From Eopsaltria australis (lineage: Eukaryota; Chordata; Aves; Passeriformes; Petroicidae), in NCBI GenBank assembly GCA_034509425.1, contig JAVTVJ010000076.1, positions 4,774,001 through 4,838,000 on the forward strand: a stretch of 64,000 bases of DNA, written 5' to 3'. The notes below the pieces were generated by a model. That model ran no database searches. It was not told the DNA's origin and saw only the letters and a list, made by a program, of their open reading frames with translations. Shown piece by piece: positions 1-13,199 of the stretch. Position 1 is the stretch's first letter, and every line of letters starts with the position of its first letter. The translations under genes and the position numbers were made by a program.

Positions 1-3000
1 GAAGCATCTTGCTGGCATCCCATCCCTTCCCTATACCAGCTGATGGAGGAGAATGTGGGTCAGTGCCTTGGCCAGCTACCTCACTGTCTGCTGTTGTGGG
101 CTGAGCTTCATCAGGGTAATGGTGGCAGGAGTGGGAGAAGACCCTCTCTTCTGCAGACTCTTCTCCCAGGCAGGACAACCTCCCCAGGGCAGTGGGGTGG
201 ATGGCTGAGGCACCAACATCTTACCAGCCTAGCAAGGTTCACCAAAGAGTAATACCCTTAGGCAAACAAACACACTGGACTGTCTTGGTTTGGACCAGAT
301 TTTGGCTGTAACTTTAAATGCTAGCATTTTCTGTGAGTCCCTAATCAGAACTATCTATGTATGAGCTTTTTATTTCAAATTCTTGCAAAATGATTCCTCC
401 CTTGTAAAAGACAGAAGGATGGTAGTTACATGTAAACAATAAATATTGCTATGGCTGCTTATCTTTGGAAGGTTCCAAACCTAACCTCCTCCAGTGTCTT
501 CCCAGCAAATATTTTAGAGCTGTATCTTCCCCACAAAACCTTGCATTCCTCAACTGCTTATTGTCTGTGAGCTGATAACCTTGACAGTCCATTTTTACAA
601 GGTCTCAGCTAAAACTTTGAGGGAGGTTGGCAATCTGAGCTTTCCAAAACCGTTGTCTTCCACACTCATCCATTTTCCAGCATAACAAATCACTGACTCT
701 TTAAAAATCCCTTGTCATTAGCATTTTGGCATGTTTCACTTCAGGAAGAAGACAAGCCAAGAAAACTCCATGATGATGTTATTAAGCTGGACAGGGAGCA
801 CCTGAGGATTTCAGCTCCTCTGCAGTATTAGGAGAGATTTTATGTTATTGAATGCTGTAAGTGTATTAGGATGAATACCTCTGTTTGCATCCTAGAGAGC
901 TCCCTTAACTACCAGACAAAGGCTTCATCTGGCAACTTTAACTCAAGCCCCAATAAATATTTTTCATGGATAGAAAACTAAGCGTAAATGACAGATTTAG
1001 CTCAGGGGAGTTATGGTCAGGCCTGAACTGCACTGACAGAGCTCTGCTGGGAAGCCTGAATGCTGCCTGCATATAGCCAATATAATAAGCCCTGTGACCT
1101 TCTCAGTTCTGAGCATTTGACAAGGGGATGAAAGTACTGCGTGAAAAGAAAATCTCTAAAAGCAAAATCCAGTACATTCTTCCTGGGGTGCACATGACCA
1201 GGTACTTCTATTTGGTGGGATAGCAGGCACCCCAGATGGTTTCTCTCAAGGATGCCCACTCACACACTGGGGTGATGGGTGATCTCTTTAAAAGACCCAA
1301 AAAAAGAAGGGGGCGATAGCCACCAAACAGAGGTTACTTAGACCACTTTACTGCTCCTGAAAGATACTGGTCATCTCCCCTTGCTTAGGAAGGCAGTGGG
1401 GAGAGGAACTTCTTCCAAGATTCAGGGCTCACTTGCAGAGGACAGCAAGGGCACGTGCTTCCAACTCCCAAACTTTTCTTATTTCCAACAGCAAGAGGCT
1501 GCAGCCACCATAATCTCCATGAGGAGAGGAAAAAGACCTCTGGAGCAGTGTTTGCAAGGGTGGCTGAGACATCAGTAAGAGAAGAGGTGGGGGAAGGAAG
1601 GAGCCAGCATCCCCTGGTTGTACCTACAGTTGCCCCCCTCTGGGGAGGCCTAGGCCCCTGTCAGACTCTCGGCATGATTAGGGCTGTCACATTGGCTGTG
1701 TGAGAGCCGGAGGTGCTGAGCAGCGTGTGACTCCTCCCAAACCTCTGCCCCTCCAGGGCACAAAGCCTCTGATATCTGGGCCAAGCTCACGAGTCAGAGG
1801 GGAAAGGCCCCACCCTGCATAGTGTGGAGAGGAGCTGGGCAGCCTCAAGCAGGATTTCTCTCTTTGGACTTTCATAAGGGATTTAGAAGCAAAGTCTGCA
1901 CTTTTCAAAATGCTCCAGGAGCTGAAGCTGAGCTGTGGGACCAGCTGGGATTCATGGCCTCAGATAGCCCAGGAGAGCTGGTTTTGTCAGTTCTGCTGGT
2001 AAAGCAGGGGAATGAGAGGGGAGAAGGCAGTGAATCCACCACATTCCAGCAGAACCGTGTTGAAATCAAAGCTTGTCTTTGAGGTTGCTCAGCTTTGCTG
2101 AGTCAGCAAATTCCAACAGAAAAGCACCATTTCCTGTGTTTTCTTCTGACCCAGCCTGATGCTGAGCTCCCTCACCCAAAATGAAAATTCCACATGGATC
2201 TTGAAGCCAGGAATATAGTGTAGCAAACCCAACCAGTGACTGTGGAAAGAAGAGGGCATGGGCATTGTGCAAAGAGTTGTCATGGGGGTGAAGCCAAAGA
2301 GTACAGATGAGTAGTACTGCTGGAAAATCAGATTGCTGCAAGCCTTGCTCCTGGTTCATGCCTTCATCCTTTCCTTACACACGGAACACAACCGATGCCT
2401 ACGACAACCACAAGTTGCCCAAGTGAGCAAAAACTCATAATAAAATAAACAGCAAAGTGTTATTCCATGCATGGCCATCAGCGTGGCCATGCAGGGAGAC
2501 CCCACACTCTGCTGAACAACCAAAGCATGGGAACCTCTGTGGAAGCGGAATGACCAATTCCCCCAGCCTCTGAGGAAACTCACAGCCATACAACACCAGA
2601 GCACGTATTTGTGGGGCAGATCCCCACAACTTGGACTCTTAACTGCAACCACAAACAAGGTATCTTAGCCTCCAGAAATGATCCTCAACTACTGCAAAGA
2701 AATAGTTTTGTAAGTTAAAGCCTTTGTGTCATTGCCTTGTCATCTCCCCTTCATTTAAGTGTATTTATTTTCAGAAGGCAGCAGGGAATCCTCATTAGAT
2801 GTGTGTGTGATGGTCAGCAGGCTGGGACTGAGCTCATTTGGAAGTCAGGACTCATTTCAAAATCAGGCTTCACAATAAGCAATAGCATTGCTGAAGGACA
2901 AGGTGTGGAAGAAGGGGCCAGATCTGTGTTTGCTGAACATGCCAACTAAAGCAATGTTTGCTGAAGAGATCCAGGGCTCAAAGCCTGAGCTCAGCTGTGC

Positions 3001-3577
3001 TAAAGTTCATTCCAGCTCCAGCTAGCGGAGGAAAGGGTTGGGACCCCAGCAAGAGCAGGTCTAGCTTAATGTACAAATTGGGACAAATCCCTCTGTTGTA
3101 CATGCACTTTTGGGAATGTGCCATGCCACCAAACAAACACCTGAAGCCCAGCCCTGCAGACTTTACTCAGGCATGGAATTCCTCACAGCCCAGCAGCACG
3201 CAAATTCACGGGCAAAACATTGCAGTAGCAGCTCATGCAGTATTATGTGGCATCTACATTTACAGACCTATCGTGTAGCTGAGTAACAATTTAATTTCAG
3301 AATGGATGTAAAAACTATTTGCTCCTGGAGAGCCCAGACTCATATCCAGGTGCAGGATATCACATTGACTTCAAGAGGAGAAGGATCATGCCCTTTTGAT
3401 CATTTATCCCCCATCACAAACTGTGTGAGCAGGCAGGGCGAGCCTCAAGGAGATGACGTTTTTTCTCATTTTTCCTCCCATTGGGGACCACTGTCCCTTC
3501 TCTACATGTAGGGGTTGCCTGCCTAGTGGCATTAGCCCTCACTGCTGCGGTCTAAATGTTACTGCATCCAATGCAGA
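1..3577. other. Unique non-coding sequence, no gene seen
   Basis: No repeat family, RNA gene or convincing exon is visible here. Open frames are all 106 codons or shorter, overlap on both strands and show no protein-like composition or conserved motif. A short run at 1304-1312 resembles the GGGGGCG core of a CTCF site but lacks the flanking bases. Composition is ordinary for avian intergenic or intronic DNA. Confidence 0.7.
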
Positions 3578-3722
3578 GCTCACCAAAGTCATCACACAAA
3601 ATCTCATTAAGCTTAGCTCAGTTTATTTTACAAATGAGAAACTGGCTGTGGAGACCTTCAGATCTCTCAGACAGCATAAATCAGCCCCTGACTGAAGCGA
3701 ACTGCAGGTCTGGCTCCCAGAT
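3578..3722 (-). repeat. Ancient MIR/CORE-SINE-like fragment
   Basis: Read on the + strand, this stretch follows the reverse complement of the MIR/CORE-SINE body. It has a TTTTACAAATGAG-type segment followed by GAAACTG, then a diverged stretch, then GCAGGTCTGGCTCCCAGA, which parallels the family's AACCCAGGTCTCCTGACTCCCAG end. These SINEs descend from a tRNA head joined to a conserved core and a tail shared with L2-type LINEs. They are found as old copies across amniotes. The copy is heavily diverged and its ends are approximate. The call is by recognition of the motif order; a library search would be decisive. Confidence 0.55.
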
Positions 3723-4491
3723 TTTTATAAGGCTAAATATAAAAGGCAGTGGAGCCAGGGTAGGAATTGGGTGAAGGATGCCCTGGCAAGATTGCCTCTC
3801 CAGTGTTGGGACTGGCAAGCTGCTGCTGACCACCAGGCTGCTCACCAGTGTGACCATGCAGATGGACATCTCTGCTGGGACCAACAGCAGGTCTGCTCAT
3901 CCCAAGGAATTGGCATGGACATTGTTCTTCAGTGCCTTCATCACCCTACAGGTTATCAAAGGGCTTCCCTAGCCACCTGCATGGTCCCTGCTCATGTGGT
4001 GCTCAGATATCACTTTCCTGCCACAGCCAGAAATAGTTTTCATTTAACTTATATGGGATTGCAAAAATTTCTGAGACAAAATAGAGAATAAGCGCAAGAC
4101 AACACTCAATTCCACAGTTAAGTGTCATTCCAGCTGCTTCTCTCTCATGGTAGTTTAAATTTGGGCTGCATTTTAATGCTATTCTGTAATTAGTTATAAA
4201 TTTGAAAGTGACCCAGAAAAATGGAGAAGTTAATTTCTTCTCTTAGAATGTGGGAGAGGGTATCAAGTTCTGGGATTTTCAAGTTGTTTTTTTTCTTGTC
4301 ACCTTATTTCATTCAAAAGTGATAGCTTTAAAACACAGTGATGAAAATGTTACGCTGTTCTGGTGTCTTCTAAAATAAATTTCACATGAAATACAGTATG
4401 TGTTAAAGGCATTTGGATTCCCAGAGAATGTGGGTATACATTTCACTTGTCCTGTTACAACTTCCTATGAATTTACTCAGCTGGTTTCAAT

Positions 4492-4507
4492 AAAAAAAAA
4501 AAAAAAA
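4492..4507. repeat. A16 homopolymer
   Basis: Sixteen consecutive A residues are followed by G and six more A. The tract overlaps an AATAAA word, but that word sits inside the run rather than 10-30 bases before it. A processed-pseudogene tail is therefore not the obvious explanation, and no retrocopied gene is recognisable upstream. Confidence 0.95.
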
Positions 4508-4515
4508 GAAAAAAG

Positions 4516-7500
4516 CAAGCAAAAATCTGTGGGAATCTTTCTGTGTGTACATTACGAAGCTACTGGGCCTTTACATTGATAATTTAAAACCAGCTAAGCA
4601 CTAAGCACATGTGCACAGATGGGAAAATCTGAGTAATTTGGTTTCATGTGCTTTCCAGCTTGCTGTAGATTTGGATGCTGAGCCCTGCTTGAATGCTGAA
4701 CTCCTGAGTACCTCTCCAGAGACTTAGCATGGCTCTCGCAGAAGATAAAGCCAGGCTAGGGGACAGTCTTGTGGCAGGACCTTTCTAGGTAAGGAACCCG
4801 TAGGTTGAATGCTGCTGCTAACATTTATTTCCTTGAAAGGGTCCAGCCAATACCTACTGGAGGTGCACAACTGAGCTATTTCTCCAGCAGTGCCCGCCAG
4901 CAGCATTTTGCTCTTGGTTTCAGATGAGTTTTCCAGTAAGGGAGCTGTCGGTGCTTGCTGTGATGGAAGCATCCCTGCTCGCCATGCTCTGGGAGGAAGC
5001 CAGCTCATGTGCAAGGGGCGCAAGGCCCCTTTTGTGAGACCCAGCCAAGCGGCCTGAGTTTGACATTACAAAAGCTACCGAGTGCTGTAGGAGCTGAGGT
5101 TCCATTTGCAAAAGGACCTTTCAGCTTTGACTCATAACTCCAGTAATTTGTGCAGGGGTAACAGAACACAGCCAGCTGTGTGTAGAGCCCCAGAGTCAAC
5201 AGCTGTGGCTCTGGAGCAGCACTGGTGTGCCTACCACCAGCCCCTGCTCCCTACTCAGCACAGGGTGTTCAGCTGCCCTGGACTTCATTTGACATGAATG
5301 TAAGGGCAGGGAGCTTGTGGGGCTAGTGCACAGTCCAGGTTGGGATTAACCTGAATGGCTCAACGGGTGACCGTGCCTAGCTTTGCTGCTCTCCAACCAT
5401 TTCTGGTAGGTCAGACAGGTGTCATGAATGATATCCCTCAGGCACATAGGGTCAGGCTTCAAAAAGCTCTAGGAATCTGCAATGTAAATAGGCAACTGCA
5501 TGCTAAGAGGTGCTTTACTTTTCTAGTCAGGAGTGCACTGGCTCCTTCAGACTGGGCCTTTACAAAAGCTCCGTGCCAGCTGGCAGGCACCTAGAACCCC
5601 TTGGCGTCAACAACATTTGACTAAAGACCTCTTAAATGCTAGCAGCTCTCTACACCTTTAGGAAATTAAACCTCATTGCAGATGTAGACTGGAGGAGGTT
5701 AAATCTTGTGGAAGGGGGTTCCAATTGGCTGTGGAGGCCATGTGGCCAGGACACACCAAATTCCCTGGCTGGTGGCAGGCGGGATGCTGTGGTTAGCATC
5801 ACGTTGACTGGCAGCTGGCTCTTCGCTCCTAATAAGGAGGTGCAGCTGGGATAATTGGAGGCAGCTTTCAGCACCGAACAATGCTGGAACACTCCACGGT
5901 AGCGGCTGTGAGACAGCACCACTGCTCTGCCCCACAACATACTCTGGGTGGAGAGAGACACATTAACATTAATGCTAGCAAAAGTGGTCAGCATGTTACC
6001 TGACTGGGTGACAGGCGCTTCTGTGGCAGCTGCCACCTTGCCAGCACACTGAGGAACACAGACCTCCATGGATGAACCTAGGAGGTAATTATGCTGCAAG
6101 CCAACAGACTGAGTGTCTTGTCTTGGCAGCAGCCTCATATGGAAACCTACACTGCATCCTGGCAGTATGCTGGCAACATTCTTCAATGACCTCTACTAGT
6201 GTGTTTGTAAAGGGTGAAAGCACATCTGTAAAATGTACTGCCTCTGGTTCTGTGCTGTAGTCCAAAACAAGCTATTGAGCAGCTGGAGCTCTTGAAGGAG
6301 CACATATCCAGGTATAAGTTCCCCTTTAATAATTCTTAGGCCTTAAAAAACTATTTATAGGTCTCCCATTTACTGAATGTATGATTTCACTACATGGCAT
6401 GGCTTCCATTTGGGTGCATTACCATTCTGAGCCGGACATCTACAGCTGTTTTACAGTTCTAAACCCTCATGGAGAAACTCATCTAAGCTTGAGCAGTGGG
6501 GAAGGTCATTCCACTTCCTCTGATACTTTTGGAACATTCATGAATTCTCTATTCTTTTCAGCATTGCCCTCCATTCTGAGAGTGTAGGAACCCGAGAGCC
6601 TCTCAGCTGTGCTTTTGGAGGTGGCACCATTGCCCCTTGAAAAAATTAAAAATTAACTTGCAAGCCTCAATTACATTTTCTAATATCTTAATGAGTTATG
6701 TGTGAGGCTTATGCTGGCTTTTTAAAATTATGCAACATGTACATCAGAAAGAAGACCTCATATATTATAAAACAAATGACTTCCAAATCTTTAGTTCTGC
6801 TAATTTCCATCAGGAAACTTCTTTTGTAAACATTGGAACTACTCAACAGAATAGCAGAATCTTTTCTCTCAAAAAACATAATATAAAGAAATCCCAAAGA
6901 ATATTGAATGACCATAAAGTACCTTTCTGGAAAAAAGAAAAAATGCATTTTTCAGCCCTGTTTAACATCTTATGGAAATAATAGGATTTGGTCCTTCATT
7001 CATGTCTGTCTTTCTGAGGTCTTTACAGTGTTTTGGTTGTTATTTGCTGAATTGCAAACATTGCTTTGACCAGAGGCTGGGTGGTGTCACTTGTCTGGCT
7101 GCAGATGTCACAGCAGGGGCCATATTTTCACTACATTACCACAAACAACACAGTTCAAACTGCATTTAATTAGTGGGTACCAAATACTGCTGCCTGCCTT
7201 CTCTTAAAAGCCCAGGAAATAGCCATGGGTAGATGTTTCACCAAGCAGCACAGGATGAATTTAAGTTTTCATAAGGTACCTCGGCTGGTCCCTCTCAACC
7301 CCCTGCACCAACAGACACGGATATACACAAAGGGCAATGAAGTAGATAGAAAGGAAGGAGACTGGTGTTGTTCAGCTTGGGAAGAGAGGTCTGGGGGATA
7401 CGTCTGCCAACAATGTCAGCAAATAGAGCTGGGGAAGGCAGGACAGGTCATCATTTCTAGAATGCTGTGGTTTGATATCACAGACAGAGCTAGAGCATAA

Positions 7501-8514
7501 AGGCTGTTAATCTTTAAGATGAATTTTCATTTAAGCATAATCTAAAAGCAGCAGAAAACATTCTCTCTGGGGCTTGACAACTGCTGAAGCCTCATCCAAT
7601 CTTACTACAGGCTAAAACTTCTGGAGCTGTTTGTGAAGGCTCAAGTGATCACGTCCTGCAGCAGCTTCCTCGGCATCTTCCTCTTTGGGAACTGCAGCCT
7701 TCCTAATCCCCTCCTCTGGCCATGTCCTCCAAATCTCTTTCCCACCTCTACTGGTTCTCACAAACAAAAGACAAGTTGTTGACTAAAGACAAGCTCTTCC
7801 CTCAAGAGACTTCTTCCCAGTGACCAACTTCCACTTTGGACCACTAAAACGTTGGTCCATGACAAGTAGGAGCAGGAGTCCTTAAGATAACTATCACAGA
7901 ACTCACATAAACCAAAAGCAATTTTCATAGAATCCTATTGAAGAACAGCCACAAATGAGGATGCGTCCTCAGTTTCCTGAGCACACAGCTGGTGGTTTCC
8001 TGAAAAGGAGACTCTTCAATCTCAAGCTTACTGCCATAGTAGAGCTGGGGGTGAGTCTGAGAGCTGTAAGAGAAAGAGCTGTAGAAGCTGGCAGAGGATG
8101 CTGCAGGGTTTTTTGGGTAAATCTGAAATCTCATTGTAACCTCAAGAGGACTGACTACTCCTCTGAACGCCTTCTCATCAAAATACAAAGATATTTCAAA
8201 TACCTCCATAAAGAGAAAATAAGTAACTTTATAGATTCCTAATCAGTACCTGCTTTCATGATAGTGCTAAAGAAAAAAAGGTGTGAGGTTTCCAAATGAC
8301 ACAATGGTAACTTGACTGCATGTACAGCCCTACAATAATGTACTTAGCATGACAGTGAACAGCTACCTGCTCACAGTATAATATCGACACGTGTTTCATA
8401 AAAATCAATGATTTGAAAATCTGCCTGCCAGACTGTTGCAAGACTTAGTATACCCCTTGAAAAACCTCAGAGGAAAGATGTTTCGGAATGTTTTTAAGTC
8501 ATTACACATATAAG
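4516..8514. other. Unique non-coding sequence, one long chance-like ORF
   Basis: Nothing recognisable as a gene or repeat family. The longest frame is a 178-codon minus-strand ORF at 5650-6186. It resembles no family I know, is shadowed by open frames on the other strand and has no splice or promoter context. By a rough estimate, one ORF of this length is near what chance gives in 64 kb. Confidence 0.65.
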
Positions 8515-8546
8515 TGGGGAAAAAACCCCAAAACAACCAACTGCAC
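8515..8546. repeat. Short A/C-rich low-complexity tract
   Basis: A run composed almost entirely of A and C (GGGGAAAAAACCCCAAAACA-like). It is one of several similar tracts in the window (also near 20461, 25936 and, on the opposite strand, 11530 and 29345). Such tracts are common in bird genomes and carry no coding information. Confidence 0.7.
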
Positions 8547-8599
8547 AAATCAACTAAATAATAGTCAAGTCATCACCTAAGGTTTTCAATTGGAGGTGA

Positions 8600-8920
8600 A
8601 ACCATTTGGATTTTTATCTGTCATGCATGTGCAAGACAAATAACACTATGCATGTATGCTGCCCCTTCAGGGAATTATTAAATCTCAAAACACCTTACAG
8701 TGGTCAGTCCTGCACAGAAATGATATTACAAACTGTCAAGCAAAGGGATGTGTCAGCCACCTTCATGAGAAACAATACTAAGTAACAGTGCACAATGTGG
8801 ATTTGGTTATTCAGTTAATCTGGCTGCAATTCACCGATTTTCTGCCCCTGAATAAGAAACATATAACTATTTTTAGGTCAAGCGATAGCAATTGGGGCTA
8901 CCTTATATTAGGATGAGAAG
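8600..8920. promoter_or_regulatory. Candidate conserved non-coding element
   Basis: An AT-rich block with paired ATGCAT words (about 8623 and 8649, POU-like), GGGAATTATTAAAT, CAGTTAATCTGGCTG and TTCACCGATTTTC. The mix of homeodomain and POU-type words without low complexity resembles vertebrate developmental enhancers. The words are seen directly; conservation and enhancer activity are inference. No coding frame of note crosses the block. Confidence 0.3.
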
Positions 8921-11529
8921 ACAACAAATCAGTTTTTAAACAGAGAAAATAAGAAACTCATGTTTCAGTCACATTGTGACTCAAAGCCAAGAGAAGCCAA
9001 AAAATTCAAAGATATTGGCTAACTCCCACAGAACTGCTTGCAAAGCCAACTTTTAGCCTCAAGTGAATTTCTTCAGTGAGTTATAAGTCCCTAAGCTTGG
9101 CTTTTAAATGTTACTTGCTGACACAACCTTAATCACAATGCTGCAAAAGCTGTATGTACATAATAATAATTTTAAACTAAATGTTTCCAGTGTCCAGAAC
9201 TTATCAGAATTCCCACAAATACCAGTATTTGAAATAAAATATTAAGGGAAGAGCAATTTAACTTGGCTATGGTGACTAAAGATAGTATATGCAGCAATGG
9301 TTCTGTATATCTGTTTGAATAAAAAATAAAAAAAATCCAAAGGTCAAAATACACAGACTAAGGATTCAGTTCTGATGAGATGAGAATAAATATTTGTCCA
9401 TTCGTAATGCTGCCAGTTAAATGTTAGTGCTCAAAGCAAGGACCGTGTACCATGACTCTTAGGGTCTTTGTCTCACATAGGTCTGTTCTTAGCGCTGGAA
9501 ATTATTATAAAATTCTCTTAAACTCCTGCTTGAAGGGTCCTAGGTGCAAAGCATTACTGGGGTAGACTGATATTTTAAAAAAGCTTAAGAGATTTTTCCC
9601 AAACAAGAAAATCATCAGGCCAGGATTTTCTCCTTATCTGAATATGACTGAAAAACCTGCGCTCCATTACTTCAATACTCTCCTACCCTGGGATTTGCAT
9701 GGTCATACAACCAGGGAGAGACTTTGCACCACAGAACTGATGAATTTCTGAGCACTCTCAGAGCCCTGGGACTTCACTGGAGTCTTGCTTCCCAAATACT
9801 TCTGAAAATGAAGCTTCTTTTTAATTGTCCTACAGGATTTCTCATGCCAAAAACATCTGTGAGAGGCGAGAACTGACAAAAATGCACCAACTTTTTTTTT
9901 TCCCTCTTGCACATTGTTTGAAAGAGGTTTAAAGCTAAAATAAACTTCTCTGAAGCAACGTGCAGTTCACAGACAATGGCAGCAGCTGCAGATAGCAGAA
10001 GTTCATTCCTGTTTATTATATTCATTAAAACTGAAGGGAGAACTGTGGCAGCACCGACTTAATGGTCATCTGAACATAATTATTGAGAAAGCATTGTTCT
10101 TTGGAAAGATGCAAAGTGTCAGACGGAACTTCACACCCTTGTCATAAAACCCCCACTTATTTCCTACCATTAATTGGATAAAATGGGCATTGTAGGATCG
10201 GAGGTGGAGGGAAATGGGTTAATGAGCATGTGTAGGAGGCAAATGACACTGGAAACTCAGTGTCTACAGAGAGTGGGCAGAGGAAACAAAATCAGATGTG
10301 AGCAAATTTCTGGAAGGGAATCGGGTTGACAAAACTCATGAGACAGCACTTTGTGTTCCTATCATCCTTGAACAGTATGAAAAGCAAAACTCTGGCCAGT
10401 CTGCACATGTGTTTCAAACAACAAGTCAAGAGAGAAACAAAACTGAGTCGTGAATCAAGGGACTGCATCAACAGCCGCAAAGCAAACTCCTTTTGGAATC
10501 CAGCCACATCCTTGCATCCTACAGTAAGCACCATGCAGGAGTTCCCATGGTGCCTTTTGGTACCATGAAATTCCCTCTATCTCTCTAAAAGCTGGGGCAA
10601 TTCCTCTCCATAAGCCCCAGTGAGCCTCCTCAGTGTTCACTGTCAGTCTGTCTTTTCTTTAGTTTCCTTTCTCCTTTCCAAATCAATGTTCACTGCCTTT
10701 TATTGGTTGTCTGATGTTAAAGATGGAGGGAGCTCTCACTGCTCCCCATAAGCAGGCTTGATGTCAAGCATGTGAGTTGGACTCCATCCCCTCCTTGAGC
10801 AGGCAGTGGGTGGATTTGCTCTTCAGGCTCTTTTGCGTGAGTGTATGAGCACCTGCGGCTGTGCCTGAAATCTGGGCATCCCTCCATGAGCAGGCACGGA
10901 TGGTAAACCATTTTTGAGTCCATAGGCCACCTCTCAGCTCTTCCATCAGTCAGTGCTCTTCAGTGGACAGGTCCATGGGGCAGCAGAGCGGGAATGCACG
11001 TCCAGACCAAGTGCAACAGCCTTAGTCTGTACAGGCCACCGCATCACATGGTTCAGGATCTGTATGGGAACCATGAAGTCCATCCACGGCCTCGCCCGCC
11101 CAAACACTGATCTGCAGTACGTTACACGCCAGAGTGTTGCATGGGGCTACAAGCTCAACCACGAATTCCACTCCCTTCTCAGCCAGGACCCCCACTGATT
11201 CCTGTGAATATTTTATGCTTCAGAGAAGGAACTGTTGAGCTGTTCCTGGACTGTAAAACTTATTTTCCTTAGCTGCTAAAAAAAATGGCCTTCAGACTTC
11301 AGCTGGCCAACACCCACTCCCATTCCATAGCTATTCCCAATGTTCACTGCTATAGAACAGTAAAAGCAAATTTTTGGAAGCCTTTGGAAAAATACATTCT
11401 ACCTTTCAGCAGAAAGAACAGTGATTCTTTAACAAAATGTACTCCCTTTTTCTGAGACTGAGCTTCCTTTCTGCTCTGTCTTTTCCTGTGAGTATCTGGG
11501 ACTTTTTGGTACAGGGGTAATTAATCTCA
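8921..11529. other. Unique non-coding sequence, nothing identified
   Basis: No repeat family or gene is recognisable. Small ORFs of 60-83 codons occur on both strands, as expected by chance. Local T- and A-runs (for example at 9891-9901) are short. Confidence 0.7.
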
Positions 11530-11625
11530 TCTTTCACTCTTATATTAGCTGGTAATTTTTTTGTTTTGGGTTTTTGTGGGTTTTGTTTGTCTGTTTTATT
11601 TTGTTTTTGTTTAAATTTACTCCTG
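11530..11625. repeat. T/G-rich low-complexity tract
   Basis: Almost pure T and G words such as GGGTTTTTGTGGGTTTTG and TTTTGTTTTTG. It is the strand complement of the A/C-rich tracts elsewhere in the window. An A/K/P/N/Q-biased minus-strand ORF of 78 codons over it is a composition artefact. Confidence 0.75.
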
Positions 11626-11897
11626 CTAGTCTTCATGCACATGTAGTTGGTGCATCTAAGTCAAGGACATGCAGAAACCACTTCTTGCGCCTGGTCTTCC
11701 AGTACAATGATATGACTGTGTGTTCACCTGCCTGACCAACTGCCTTCTCATCCCTTCCAGGAGTTTTAGAACACTTGGATAATTTCACTTAGTGGGAGGC
11801 TGGAGTCTCAGTGGTCACACTTGAAGCTCTAGGAGGGCTTCCAAGCCCCTATGAATGGCCCCTCCTGACAAGGCACAGAGATAAAGCCCAGGCACGC

Positions 11898-11949
11898 ATC
11901 AGTAGATGATCCCCATCAGTAGTGGATCCCCACTCTACTGCTGATCCCC
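11898..11949 (+). repeat. Three-copy 17-18 bp tandem repeat
   Basis: Units ATCAGTAGATGATCCCC (11898-11914) and ATCAGTAGTGGATCCCC (11915-11931) differ at two positions. A third, more diverged 18-bp unit ends in CTGATCCCC (11932-11949). This is a small minisatellite seed and may vary in copy number between individuals. Confidence 0.8.
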
Positions 11950-13199
11950 TGGCTTCACTGCAAGGGCCATAGGCTGTCCCCAGAGAGGTCCCCCATCAGA
12001 TGGCTGGAAAGCCAGGACTGCAGGTTGCCTCCTCAGGTGCTTTAGGAAATGTGATCAAATATAACTTCTGTATCTCCAGTTGCTTCAGTTTTATCTCATC
12101 TGTCAGTTCAGATAAAATTCTGTTTGCTCCAGCAATCCTAGCGAGGAGAATGCATTCCTCCTCCCAGCCGGATTTACAGGGAGCCCCGCCGTTGCTGCTC
12201 TTGGCCTTCTCACTGGATCTCAGGAAGTAGTTACATGTTATACAAGTAATTAACTGTGCTACAAATGCTGGATGATTCCTAATTCCTTGCTGCCTTTGCT
12301 TACTGGGTTGGGTGTTGACAGTACTTGGAGCAAGAGACCCACACTTCAAGTGTAAAACTAAACCAAAAGCTGGTTAAAGTTCAGGTTTTAGGAAATTACA
12401 GACTGCAGTCCAAAACTTTATGCTTTGAGCTGCTCTGTAGTCTGTGTGTTTCACAGCACTGGGGAATAAGAGTTGGTTCACCATAATTCTTTCATACATC
12501 ACAAAGTGGGAAATTCACCCCTCAGCCCTCCTGAAAGCATACTCTGTGCTCCGCGTGCCAATTAGTGCTTCTGAAGGCTGCTATAATGCTGGAAAATTGC
12601 CAGCCAGACTCAGAGAGGGCATCACCTATACAACAATCTCAAAGTGACCAAAGCTTGCTGAAGTAGTTACATACTTGTCTTCCCAGTTAAATGCCCTTCT
12701 CAGATTGTGTATTATGATTTCCATCAAAATTCATGCATGTTTTTCAGTGGCATCCAAAAATCTCTCAGTGACATGGTGAAAAGCAGAAATTTATAAAGCT
12801 TATTTTACACCATTCAAACCATCTCGCTCACAAGCTGAATTGTGTGCAGAGCTGAATGGGAACTTACCACCAAAAGAAGAAGTGAGCTCAAAAAGCAAAC
12901 AGGTTCACAGAGGACAGACTTGGGGGTGTCCACAGGTGGTCTCACTACTTTGGGGACTACTGCAAACTGGCAATGTTCACCAAGGGAATGATCATCTGAT
13001 TTCCTGCACTCTGGTCTAATTATTCACTCCTGCAACACAGGTATCAGGTTAGATAGATTTTGCCTGCTACCTCCCAGGGTTGTAAGCTTCCTCGTGTGCA
13101 GGATGTTGTTGTAGTCAGATGACTTTATGACTTATAAGAAAAAAGACTTAAAGAAAAATCTGAAATTAGGGCTCACTTTCAGCACATGTAGAGAGGAGA
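11950..13199. other. Unique non-coding sequence
   Basis: No gene or clear repeat. A stretch near 12060-12120 has a CTTCAGTTTTATCTCATCTG word resembling the MIR body, but flanking agreement is too poor to call. A 117-codon minus-strand ORF (11996-12349) covers it and shows no family signature. Confidence 0.6.

Noticed and set aside
1304..1312. CTCF-like GGGGGCG core
   Set aside because: Upstream CCAC-type half of the motif is missing; the same applies to the GGGGGCAG near 54994.
4489..4507. AATAAA followed by poly(A), as in a processed pseudogene
   Set aside because: The signal lies inside the A-run rather than upstream, and no gene-like sequence precedes it.
5650..6186. 178-codon minus-strand ORF
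   Set aside because: No domain, family or splice context; open frames also on the other strand; a frame this long is roughly what chance gives once or less in 64 kb.
12060..12120. MIR-like CTTCAGTTTTATCTCATCTG word
   Set aside because: Flanks do not continue the SINE in either direction.
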